Source: Lachnospira sp. UBA5912 (GTDB taxonomy: Bacteria; Bacillota; Clostridia; Lachnospirales; Lachnospiraceae). From it: DNA of 10,178 bases. The stretch lies in NCBI GenBank assembly GCA_002435585.1, contig DJDY01000149.1, positions 1 through 10,178 on the forward strand. Direction: 5' to 3'. A program made the translations under genes and the position numbers. Positions within the stretch are counted from its first letter, which is position 1. The number at the start of each line of letters is the position of its first letter. The notes under the pieces are model-generated. The model was given only the letters and a program-made list of their open reading frames with translations. It was not told the DNA's origin and made no database searches. Shown one piece after another: positions 1-6,104 of the stretch.

Positions 1-1247
1 TATTTTAACAGGAAATGCAGACCCGAATCCTCTTCGTATATGTGAATTTTATCTTTTATAGCACTTTCGGTTAATTCTGATATAAGTTTATTGCGGATAT
101 CACGATAGTGATTTCTCATGCGGTTTATGTGTTTGTCGAGATAGCCGTCTTCTATAAAGTGTGCAAGAGTGTACTGTTCAAAGTTGGAAACGGTGCATGA
201 ATAGAATCCAAGAGTGTTTGTAAAGCGTTTAAGCAGAGGTACAGGCAATACCATATAACTTATTCTTATTGTTGATGCAAGGCTTTTGGTAAATGTATTA
301 AAATATATAACTTTGTTAGTTGCATCTATAGAAAAAAGTGATGGTATAGGCTTACCCTGCAACCTGAATTCACTGTCATAGTCATCTTCAATTATATATC
401 TGTCTGGCGATTGGTTTGCCCATTGCAATAACCCATATCGGCGGCTTATCGATGTAACAATGCCAGTAGGGAAATGATGTGAAGGTGATATCTGGATAAT
501 CTGTGAACTGTTAAGACCGGCGCAGTCTGGTATTACACCTTCTTCATCAATATCAAGAAAACTGACATTAACTCCAAGTGACTGGTAGATGTTAACTATC
601 TTTTTAGAACTTGGATTCTCAAGTCCATATGTCATATTACGGCCAAGAAGCTGTACAATAAGTCCATATAGATATTCGGTACCTGCACCTATTATAATCT
701 GCTCAGGATTGACAGTTATGCCACGGAATTCATAGAGGTGATTGGCGATAGCCTGTCTTAATTGCATAACGCCACCAATAGGTGGTACATTTAGTGTTGC
801 ATCGGCCTCGTATGTAAGAACATGACGCATAAGCTTGGCCCATATTGAGAATGGAAAGTTGTCATGTGGTGTATGGCTTGACACAAGGTTGATATAATCA
901 GAACTTTCCTTGTAATATGCATCAGGAATAATATTTATATTGTTAATATCAGGACTGGTATGTTTTTTACTGGTATCAGGATAAATATCCCGGCTGATAT
1001 TATTGTTGATGTCAGATACATAAAAGCCTTTCTTTGGAAGAGAATATACATAACCTTCGGCAAGAAGCTGACCATATGCATTTTCTACAGTGACTACGCT
1101 TATCCCGTGGTTCCTTGCAAAGTCTCTTTTAGATGGCAGCTTTGTATCTGGCAAAAGCTTTCCAGATATGATATCTTCTTTAATACATGTATATAGATAT
1201 TCGTATAAGCTCCGGCCGTTGCGGTCGTTGAATGAATAGGTAAGCAT
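1..1247 (-). CDS. MocR/PdxR-type regulator: GntR winged helix plus PLP aminotransferase-like domain (3' end missing)
   Basis: The minus strand is open from ATG 1247-1245 to the left edge, giving 415 codons with no stop. Residues about 14-75 are a GntR winged-helix domain (LPSKRDFARNHGIS, then VTVENAYGQLLAEGYV and a wing ending KKGFYV). From about residue 118 the protein resembles fold-type I aminotransferases: PPIGGVMQLRQAIANHL, SPSHHFPTG (254-261), EDDYDSEFR (287-295) and TFTKSL, where K321 is the expected PLP-binding lysine, followed by R328. MocR proteins usually have about 460-500 residues, so the last 50-80 are probably outside the window. AGGAGA at 1256-1261 lies 8 nt before the start. 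Known members (PdxR, GabR, TauR) sense PLP or an amino compound and often regulate a divergent or nearby gene. No PLP-synthesis gene is visible here, so the target is unknown. The family call is firm and the PdxR role is not. Confidence 0.93.
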   Translation of the reverse strand, partial: MLTYSFNDRNGRSLYEYLYTCIKEDIISGKLLPDTKLPSKRDFARNHGISVVTVENAYGQLLAEGYVYSLPKKGFYVSDINNNISRDIYPDTSKKHTSPDINNINIIPDAYYKESSDYINLVSSHTPHDNFPFSIWAKLMRHVLTYEADATLNVPPIGGVMQLRQAIANHLYEFRGITVNPEQIIIGAGTEYLYGLIVQLLGRNMTYGLENPSSKKIVNIYQSLGVNVSFLDIDEEGVIPDCAGLNSSQIIQISPSHHFPTGIVTSISRRYGLLQWANQSPDRYIIEDDYDSEFRLQGKPIPSLFSIDATNKVIYFNTFTKSLASTIRISYMVLPVPLLKRFTNTLGFYSCTVSNFEQYTLAHFIEDGYLDKHINRMRNHYRDIRNKLISELTESAIKDKIHIYEEDSGLHFLLK

Positions 1248-1261
1248 AGCAGTTATCTCCT

Positions 1262-1339
1262 GTGTATTATAATGTGACATACAATAACTGATAAAAATCA
1301 TAAAAAAATATAATGTCAGATGTACTAAAGTGTATTATA
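1262..1339. repeat. Two direct copies of GTGTATTATA, possible operator of the MocR-type regulator
   Basis: The same 10 bases occur at 1262-1271 and 1330-1339, starts 68 bp apart. The upstream copy contains the regulator's -10 box on the minus strand. The other sits directly against its ribosome-binding site, next to a small palindrome (ATGTGACAT, 1272-1280). MocR regulators are known to bind direct repeats near their own promoters, so these are reasonable operator half-sites. In such AT-rich DNA a chance repeat of this composition cannot be excluded. Confidence 0.35.
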
Positions 1340-1363
1340 GTATTTATAAATATATATCGTCAA
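1334..1363 (-). promoter_or_regulatory. Probable promoter of the MocR-type regulator
   Basis: On the minus strand, TTGACG (1358-1363) and TATAAT (1334-1339) are separated by 18 bp. This is close to the vegetative sigma consensus. The predicted transcription start is near 1327, giving a leader of about 80 nt before the ATG at 1247. The -10 box lies inside one copy of a 10-bp direct repeat (1330-1339), whose other copy (1262-1271) lies in the leader. That layout suits autorepression. Confidence 0.65.
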
Positions 1364-1572
1364 GAGAAATGGTATTTGCATAAAATAATAAAAATAAAAT
1401 AGAATATATATAACGGATTCTGTATGATATGTATAAAGTATATTTTAAGTGTAATGTAATGATGTAAGGGCATAAGTATAAAATATGGTTTCTGCTGGAA
1501 GAAAAAGAATTTTACCTGGGATATGCACATTATATAAGTGAATAATAGTTCAAATGAATATGATATATACGA

Positions 1573-1601
1573 TAGACAGATAAAATAAAATATTATATCA
1601 T
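1573..1601 (+). promoter_or_regulatory. Possible promoter of the DegV gene
   Basis: TAGACA (1573-1578) and TATCAT (1596-1601) are separated by 17 bp, and each differs from consensus at one base. Transcription would start near 1608, leaving a leader of about 75 nt that contains the 12-bp palindrome at 1629-1640. The surrounding DNA is so AT-rich that chance matches are easy to find, so the call is tentative. Confidence 0.4.
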
Positions 1602-1628
1602 ATGAATGTCAAAAATAAAGAGATGATC

Positions 1629-1640
1629 CGTGCATGCACG
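1629..1640. promoter_or_regulatory. Perfect 12-bp palindrome CGTGCATGCACG
   Basis: The 12 bases equal their own reverse complement, and symmetry stops on both sides (C1628 against A1641). The site is GC-rich inside AT-rich DNA and lies 41 bp before the DegV start, shortly downstream of the candidate transcription start. With no unpaired loop it makes a poor RNA hairpin and looks more like a dimeric-repressor site. No binding protein is identified. Confidence 0.4.
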
Positions 1641-1681
1641 AAGACTCTGTAATTATAATAATATGTGGAGGTTTTACAGAT

Positions 1682-2569
1682 ATGAGCGATTATATAATTT
1701 CATGTTGTTCGACAGCTGATTTATCAGAGAAACATTTTCTTGAAAGAGATATTCATTATATATGTTTCCATTACGAACTTGACGGAGTTTCATATCTTGA
1801 TGATCTTGGGAAGTCTATGAATCTTGATGATTTCTATAAAGCTATGGTTAATGGCGCTGATACAAGGACTTCTCAGATAAATGCTGATGAATATGAGAAA
1901 TATTTTGAAGAATTTCTAAAACAGGGTAAGGACTTAATTCATGTAACACTCTCATCCGGTATATCAGGAACTATTAATTCTGCGCTTATTGCAGCGAATA
2001 ATCTTAAGGCTGAATATCCAGACAGAAAGATATATATTATAGATTCGCTTGCAGCATCATCAGGATATGGACTTCTTATGGATAAGGTTGCAGATTTAAG
2101 AGATGCAGGTATGGGAATAGATGAGTTAAAGGACTGGATAGAGGATAATAAATTAAGAGTTCATCACTGGTTTTTTACAACAGACCTTACCTTCTTTATA
2201 AAGGGAGGAAGAGTATCGAAGGTATCAGGATTTGTCGGCAATCTTCTTAATATATGCCCTCTTCTTAATGTGGATTATAAGGGAAGACTTATACCAAGAG
2301 AAAAGATACGTACAAAGAAAAAGGTTATAGCAGAAACCGTTAACAAGATGGTACAGAATGCTGATAACGGACTTGATTACTCTGATAAATGTTACATATC
2401 AATGTCTGCATGCAGACAGGATGCAGAGGCAGTAGCAAAGCTTGTTGAAGAAAAGTTTCCAAAACTCAATGGAAAAGTACTTATTAATAATATAGGAACA
2501 ACAATAGGAAGCCATACTGGACCTGGTACAGTAGCATTGTTTTTCTGGGGTGAAAAAAGAATTGATTAA
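1682..2569 (+). CDS. DegV-family fatty-acid-binding protein
   Basis: The protein has 295 residues, typical for DegV proteins (about 280-295). Family motifs run in order: N-terminal STADL (10-14), TRTSQ (61-65), SSGISGT (91-97), a DS...SSGYG segment (121-130), FFIKGGRVSKVSG (171-183) and a C-terminal IGSHTGPGTVALFF block (275-288). Known DegV proteins bind a single fatty acid between two alpha/beta domains. Some, called FakB, present it to the kinase FakA for phosphorylation. No fakA-like gene is in the window, so that role remains an inference. I chose ATG 1682 because TGGAGG (1666-1671) lies 10 nt upstream and the protein then begins as family members do. An in-frame ATG at 1634 has no matching ribosome-binding site and adds unrelated residues. 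The aldo/keto reductase gene follows after 57 nt and may be co-transcribed. Confidence 0.93.
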   Translation: MSDYIISCCSTADLSEKHFLERDIHYICFHYELDGVSYLDDLGKSMNLDDFYKAMVNGADTRTSQINADEYEKYFEEFLKQGKDLIHVTLSSGISGTINSALIAANNLKAEYPDRKIYIIDSLAASSGYGLLMDKVADLRDAGMGIDELKDWIEDNKLRVHHWFFTTDLTFFIKGGRVSKVSGFVGNLLNICPLLNVDYKGRLIPREKIRTKKKVIAETVNKMVQNADNGLDYSDKCYISMSACRQDAEAVAKLVEEKFPKLNGKVLINNIGTTIGSHTGPGTVALFFWGEKRID

Positions 2570-2626
2570 TGTGTATCTGACACAAAACCATTAAGCGTTA
2601 AAACATTTGCAGAAATGAGGATTATT
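2570..2626 (+). promoter_or_regulatory. Repeated leader element, copy 1 (before the aldo/keto reductase)
   Basis: The whole gap between the DegV stop and the next ATG resembles the leaders of thrH and trkA: CTGACA (2577-2582), 27 nt, then CAGAAATGAGGATT (2610-2623) and ATG at 2627. AGGA (2618-2621) is the Shine-Dalgarno core, 5 nt from the ATG. Its hairpin differs from the other copies: TGTGT (2570-2574) pairs with ACACA (2580-2584) around a 5-nt loop, and the loop-to-downstream pairing seen in the other copies is weak or absent. It is the most degenerate copy structurally but has the same start module. Confidence 0.5.
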
Positions 2627-3733
2627 ATGAAAAAACTTGGTTTTGGTGCTATGCGTCTGCCACTAATAGATCAACAGGATAAAAGTTCCATAGATATTGA
2701 AGAGTTAAAGAAAATGATAGATGCGTTTATGTCGGCAGGATTCACATATTTTGATACAGCATTTCCTTATCATGAACAATTATCAGAGAATGCCTTAAAA
2801 GAGGCACTTGTAGACAGATATGACAGGGATAGTTATGTGTTTGCTGACAAGATGCCAACAGTTCTTGTTAAGTCAGGAGATGAATATCCTCTGTATTTTA
2901 ATAAACAGCTTGAAAAAACAGGTGTTACATATTTTGATTATTATCTTATGCACAATATGGGCAGAGACAGATATTTTAACACTGATAAGTGGGGTGGATT
3001 CGACTTTGCAAAGAGAATGAAAGAAGAGGGAAAGATCAGGAATTTCGGCTTTTCATTTCATGATGATGCAGATATGCTTGACAAGATACTGACAGAGCAT
3101 CCAGAGGTCGATTTCGTACAGCTTCAGATTAATTATCTTGACTGGGACAATAAGATTATCCAGTCAGGAGCCTGTTATGAAACAGCAAGAAAACATAACA
3201 AGCCAATAGTTGTCATGGAACCTGTTAAAGGAGGAACGCTTGCTAATCTTCCAGAAGAGGCAGTTAATCTGCTTAAAGAATATAATCATAATGCATCTTG
3301 TGCATCATATGCGCTAAGATTCGCAGCAAGTCTTCCAGGAGTGTTTATGGTATTAAGTGGCATGAGTAATCTTTGTCAGGTTAAAGATAATATCAATATT
3401 ATGGATGATCCTGAACCACTTAATGAGAAAGAACAGGAGCTTATAAGTAAGATAATTGATATTATTAATAACAGGATATCTATACCATGTACTTCATGCG
3501 GCTATTGCATGGAGGTATGTCCTAAGAATATCAATATTCCCGGATTGTTTGGACTTTACAATAATTATTGTATTAATAATAATTTCTCCAATATGTATCA
3601 CGGAAGGTTAACTATGGGAAGAGGAAGGGCATCGGATTGCATCAAGTGTCACAGGTGTGAAAAGAACTGTCCACAGCATATTAAGATACCTGATAAACTT
3701 GAATTAGTTGCAGCACATGAGAAAAATAAATAA
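2627..3733 (+). CDS. Aldo/keto reductase with C-terminal 2x[4Fe-4S] ferredoxin domain
   Basis: The 368-residue protein begins with an aldo/keto reductase TIM barrel. The expected catalytic tetrad is visible as D43 and Y48 (FDTAFPYH), K75 (FADKMP) and H109 (YYLMHN). Later barrel motifs include MEPVKGGTL and SGMSN. The C-terminus adds two four-cysteine motifs, C288/C291/C294/C298 followed by P, and C338/C341/C344/C348 followed by P, each the pattern for a [4Fe-4S] cluster. This fused architecture is a known, widespread group in anaerobes that is often annotated as a predicted oxidoreductase. Its physiological substrate is generally unknown, and electron exchange between NAD(P)H and the clusters is an inference. 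The start at 2627 follows AGGA by 5 nt. An in-frame ATG at 2615 overlaps that ribosome-binding site and is less likely. The protein is cytoplasmic, with no membrane segment seen. Confidence 0.92.
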   Translation: MKKLGFGAMRLPLIDQQDKSSIDIEELKKMIDAFMSAGFTYFDTAFPYHEQLSENALKEALVDRYDRDSYVFADKMPTVLVKSGDEYPLYFNKQLEKTGVTYFDYYLMHNMGRDRYFNTDKWGGFDFAKRMKEEGKIRNFGFSFHDDADMLDKILTEHPEVDFVQLQINYLDWDNKIIQSGACYETARKHNKPIVVMEPVKGGTLANLPEEAVNLLKEYNHNASCASYALRFAASLPGVFMVLSGMSNLCQVKDNINIMDDPEPLNEKEQELISKIIDIINNRISIPCTSCGYCMEVCPKNINIPGLFGLYNNYCINNNFSNMYHGRLTMGRGRASDCIKCHRCEKNCPQHIKIPDKLELVAAHEKNK

Positions 3734-3752
3734 AACATATTAGTATAAATCT

Positions 3753-3781
3753 TTGTAAGATTATATAAAGTATGCTATAAT
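3753..3781 (+). promoter_or_regulatory. Probable thrH promoter, extended -10
   Basis: TTGTAA (3753-3758) and a perfect TATAAT (3776-3781) are 17 bp apart, and TGC (3773-3775) directly before the -10 makes an extended -10 element. Transcription would start near 3788, giving a leader of about 150 nt that includes the repeated leader element. A TTGACA at 3789-3794 has only TAATTA (3812-3817) at the right distance and is a weaker alternative. Confidence 0.6.
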
Positions 3782-3870
3782 TTAGCGATTGACATGGCTA
3801 TATAATAGCGTTAATTACGATATATCAGGAAAGTTCAGTCAAATAATGATATAAAGAACTGAATAGTTAG

Positions 3871-3936
3871 TGTTATGCCGGTGTGCATCTGACATAACAG
3901 GTTATCAAGGTAAAGTGCACAGAAATGAGGATTAAA
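3871..3936 (+). promoter_or_regulatory. Repeated leader element, copy 2 (before thrH), with possible pseudoknot
   Basis: TGTTATG (3871-3877) pairs perfectly with CATAACA (3893-3899) around a 15-nt loop. In that loop TGTGCA (3882-3887) is fully complementary to TGCACA (3916-3921), the six bases just before GAAATGAGGATT. Both helices together form an H-type pseudoknot abutting the ribosome-binding segment (AGGA 3928-3931, ATG 3937). The CTGACA block and the CAGAAATGAGGATT segment are shared with copies 1 and 3. No ligand or protein partner can be read from the sequence. Confidence 0.5.
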
Positions 3937-4542
3937 ATGAGTATGAATATTGTATGTTTAGATCTTGAGGGAGTATTAGTTCCAGAGATATGGATAGCAT
4001 TTGCTAAAGAAAGTGGTATTCCTGAACTTAAAAGAACGACAAGAGATGAACCTGATTATGATAAGCTTATGAACTGGAGACTTGGCATATTAAAGGAACA
4101 TGGACTTGGACTTAAAGAGATTCAGGAAACTATTGCAAAGATTGATCCACTTCCAGGTGCTAAGGAATTCCTTGATAAGTTACGTGAGACAACACAGGTA
4201 ATTATTATAAGCGATACATTTACACAGTTTGCAGCACCACTTATGAAGAAGTTAGGATGGCCTACAATATTCTGTAATACACTTGAGGTTGATAAGGACG
4301 GAACTATAACAGGCTTTAAGATGCGTTGTGAACAGTCTAAGTTATCAACAGTAAAAGCACTTCAGTCAGTTGGTTTTGACACAATAGCAAGTGGTGACAG
4401 CCATAATGATCTTGGCATGATACAGGCAAGTAAGGCTGGTTTCCTTTTCAGAAGTACAGAACAGATAAAGAAGGGTTATCCACAGATTGAAGCTTTTGAA
4501 GAATATGATGATCTTTTTGAGGCTATAAAGAAAGCTTTATAA
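3937..4542 (+). CDS. thrH: ThrH: phosphoserine phosphatase / phosphoserine:homoserine phosphotransferase
   Basis: The 201-residue HAD-superfamily protein matches the ThrH pattern along its length, about 200 residues in known members. HAD motif I is CLDLEGVLVPE (D9 nucleophile, E11). The family-typical Glu, rather than Asp, at the second acidic position is characteristic of ThrH. Motif II is ISDTF (S92), and motif IV is ASGDSHNDLGM (D154, N157, D158). ThrH of Pseudomonas hydrolyses phosphoserine and can transfer its phosphate to homoserine, linking serine and threonine synthesis. Which activity dominates here cannot be told. No serA, serC or thr gene is adjacent. The start at 3937 lies 5 nt after AGGA. 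The ATG at 3943 is the alternative suggested by homology (MNIVCLDLEG), and one at 3925 overlaps the ribosome-binding site. Confidence 0.9.
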   Translation: MSMNIVCLDLEGVLVPEIWIAFAKESGIPELKRTTRDEPDYDKLMNWRLGILKEHGLGLKEIQETIAKIDPLPGAKEFLDKLRETTQVIIISDTFTQFAAPLMKKLGWPTIFCNTLEVDKDGTITGFKMRCEQSKLSTVKALQSVGFDTIASGDSHNDLGMIQASKAGFLFRSTEQIKKGYPQIEAFEEYDDLFEAIKKAL

Positions 4543-4584
4543 TAGGTATATTTACATAAGATTTGTGCTTTAATACAAGCTTAG

Positions 4585-4602
4585 TGTGAAAAAGAATTCA
4601 CA
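4585..4602 (+). other. Short hairpin TGTGAA/TTCACA between thrH and trkA
   Basis: TGTGAA (4585-4590) pairs with TTCACA (4597-4602) around AAAGAA. There is no following T-tract, so it is not a standard terminator. A similar sequence (TGTGAAAAAGGATTTTACA) forms a hairpin upstream of adeC at 7696-7714. It may mark transcript processing or just be chance. thrH and trkA may be co-transcribed, since I find no good promoter for trkA in this gap. Confidence 0.3.
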
Positions 4603-4610
4603 TTCGGGAT

Positions 4611-4710
4611 TTGTGTCTGCGCGTACTTGACACAAGCTCGTTATGCGCAAAACCTGCGCAGAAATGAGGATTATTATGCGTAAAAGATGTGTGCAGAAGT
4701 GAGGATTGGT
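4611..4710 (+). promoter_or_regulatory. trkA leader: Repeated leader element, copy 3 (before trkA), tandem and with alternative folds
   Basis: TTGTGTC (4611-4617) pairs with GACACAA (4629-4635) around an 11-nt loop. Loop bases TGCGCG (4618-4623) can pair with TGCGCA (4655-4660), just before GAAATGAGGATT, like the thrH pseudoknot. Competing with this, TGCGCA at 4644-4649 and 4655-4660 form a 6-bp hairpin around AAACC. A second start module follows: TGTGCA (4690-4695), GAAGTGAGGATT, then ATG 4711. It could also pair with 4655-4660 through one G-U pair, looping out the first ribosome-binding site. These mutually exclusive helices suggest translational control of trkA; the signal is unknown. Confidence 0.5.
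4676..4702 (+). CDS. Possible 8-codon upstream ORF in the trkA leader (MRKRCVQK)
   Basis: ATG 4676 follows the first AGGA (4667-4670) by exactly 5 nt, the spacing used by the neighbouring genes. The frame reads MRKRCVQK and stops at TGA 4700-4702. That stop lies within the second ribosome-binding segment (GTGAGGATT, 4699-4707), 8 nt before the trkA ATG. A ribosome finishing here would sit on the trkA start region, so coupling or interference is plausible. It may also be only a by-product of a tandem duplication of the start module. Confidence 0.35.
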   Translation: MRKRCVQK

Positions 4711-6096
4711 ATGTTTAAATTAAGTAAGAAGGAAAATGGTCTTAATATCATAATAGTTGGTTGTGGTAAGGTAGGTACAACACTTGTTGAGCAGCTCAGT
4801 AAAGAGGGACATGATATAACAGTTATTGATAAGAAGTCTGAACGTATTCAGGATATTACCAATATGTATGATGTTATGGGAATAGTAGGCAATGGTGCAA
4901 GCTATTCTACACAGATGGAGGCAGGAATAGAAGAATCTGACCTTATAATAGCAGTTACAGATTCGGACGAGCTTAATCTGTTATGTTGTACAGTAGCTAA
5001 GAGAGTTGGTAACTGTGCAGCTATAGCAAGAGTCAGGACACCTGATTACAGTGAAGAAACAGGTTATCTTAGAGAAAAGCTTGGTCTTGCACTTATTATT
5101 AATCCAGAGCTTGAGGCTGCGAAGGAAGTTGCACGTATACTTTATCTTCCAACAGCGCTTGAAGTGAATTCTTTCGCACATGGACAGGCAGAGCTTGTTA
5201 AGTTCAAGGTCCCTTCTGATAACATTCTCAACGGACTAAGCATAGCTTATCTTGGTAAAAATATAACTAATGATATACTTATATGTGCAATAGAAAGAGG
5301 TGGAGAGGTATACATTCCTAATGGCGACTTTGTAATAAAAGCCGGTGATGTTATATCGTTTGTATCAGAAAGGCATATAGCAAGGAATTTCCTTAAAACA
5401 ATAGGTCTGGCAACTAACCAGGTAAAGGATACAATGATAATAGGTGGCAGCAAGGCAGCTTACTACCTTGCCAAAGAGCTTATTAACATGGGAATATCTG
5501 TCAAGATAATAGAAAGAGACAGGGAAAACTGTGAGAAGCTCAGCATTAAGCTTCCTAAAGCCATAGTTATAAATGGTGATGGTACAGATCCTGATATACT
5601 TAAGGAAGAGGGTATTGAGTCCGTACAGTCATTCATTCCGCTTACAGGTATTGATGAAGAGAATATTATGCTTACACTTCATGCAAAGCAGGTTTCTAAT
5701 GCAAAAGTTGTTACTAAGATTAACAGGGTTAATTACAAGCAGGTTATTAATAATCTTGATCTTGGAAGTCTTGTTTATCCTAAATATATAACTTCTGAGG
5801 CAATTATTGCATATGTGCGTGCAAAGAAGAATTCTATGGGAAGTAATATAGAGACACTTTATCATATGTTTGACTCAAGAGTTGAGGCAATTGAGTTCAT
5901 AGTTGAGGAAAATTCAAGGGTATCAGGTATACCGATAAAGGATCTTAAGCTTAAAAAGGATGTTCTTATATCATTCATCAATCATGATGGACATATTATT
6001 ATTCCAACAGGTAATGATGAGATAGAAGATGGTGCTACAGTTATGATAGTAACTAAGAACACAGGATTTACTGATATTAATGATATAGTCAGGTGA
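4711..6096 (+). CDS. trkA: TrkA: NAD-binding regulatory subunit of Trk/Ktr-type potassium uptake
   Basis: The 461-residue cytoplasmic protein has the full two-repeat TrkA layout, N-C-N-C. The first Rossmann domain starts NIIIVGCGKVGTTLVEQL (G17, G19, G22) with acidic D40 ending the second strand. The first RCK-C domain spans about 160-222. The second Rossmann domain begins TMIIGGSKAAYYLAKEL with E268, and the second RCK-C about 391-450. The second glycine motif is degenerate (GGSKAA where GxGxxG is usual), so nucleotide binding there may be altered. TrkA rings bind NAD(H)/ATP and gate TrkH; some RCK-C domains bind cyclic di-AMP, which cannot be decided here. ATG 4711 follows AGGA (4702-4705) by 5 nt and gives the usual N-terminus. 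An in-frame ATG at 4687 lacks its own ribosome-binding site. trkH follows 8 nt after the stop, clearly one operon. Confidence 0.95.
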   Translation: MFKLSKKENGLNIIIVGCGKVGTTLVEQLSKEGHDITVIDKKSERIQDITNMYDVMGIVGNGASYSTQMEAGIEESDLIIAVTDSDELNLLCCTVAKRVGNCAAIARVRTPDYSEETGYLREKLGLALIINPELEAAKEVARILYLPTALEVNSFAHGQAELVKFKVPSDNILNGLSIAYLGKNITNDILICAIERGGEVYIPNGDFVIKAGDVISFVSERHIARNFLKTIGLATNQVKDTMIIGGSKAAYYLAKELINMGISVKIIERDRENCEKLSIKLPKAIVINGDGTDPDILKEEGIESVQSFIPLTGIDEENIMLTLHAKQVSNAKVVTKINRVNYKQVINNLDLGSLVYPKYITSEAIIAYVRAKKNSMGSNIETLYHMFDSRVEAIEFIVEENSRVSGIPIKDLKLKKDVLISFINHDGHIIIPTGNDEIEDGATVMIVTKNTGFTDINDIVR

Positions 6097-6104
6097 GGCA
6101 CGTT

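Larger units (their letters stand above)
1248..1681. other. Divergent intergenic region of 434 bp
   Basis: This gene-free stretch separates the minus-strand regulator from the plus-strand DegV gene and is extremely AT-rich. It holds the regulator's promoter and direct repeats (1262-1363), a possible plus-strand promoter (1573-1601) and a perfect palindrome (1629-1640). A second, weaker plus-strand promoter match is TTGCAT 1376-1381 with TAGAAT 1400-1405 (18-bp spacer). I see no convincing small ORF, tRNA or riboswitch-like fold between about 1406 and 1570. Confidence 0.7.

Noticed and set aside
960..1196. 78-residue plus-strand open frame
   Set aside because: It lies wholly inside the minus-strand MocR-type gene, which has clear domain motifs, and it has no ribosome-binding site or recognisable motif.
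1634..1681. Upstream ATG extension of the DegV gene
   Set aside because: It adds 16 residues before a standard DegV N-terminus, overlaps the palindrome and has no ribosome-binding site, whereas ATG 1682 has a good one.
3789..3806. TTGACA and TATAAT as one promoter
   Set aside because: They are only 6 bp apart, so they cannot serve as one -35/-10 pair.
4585..4610. Intrinsic terminator after thrH
   Set aside because: The 6-bp AT-rich stem is followed by TTCGGGATT rather than a T-tract.
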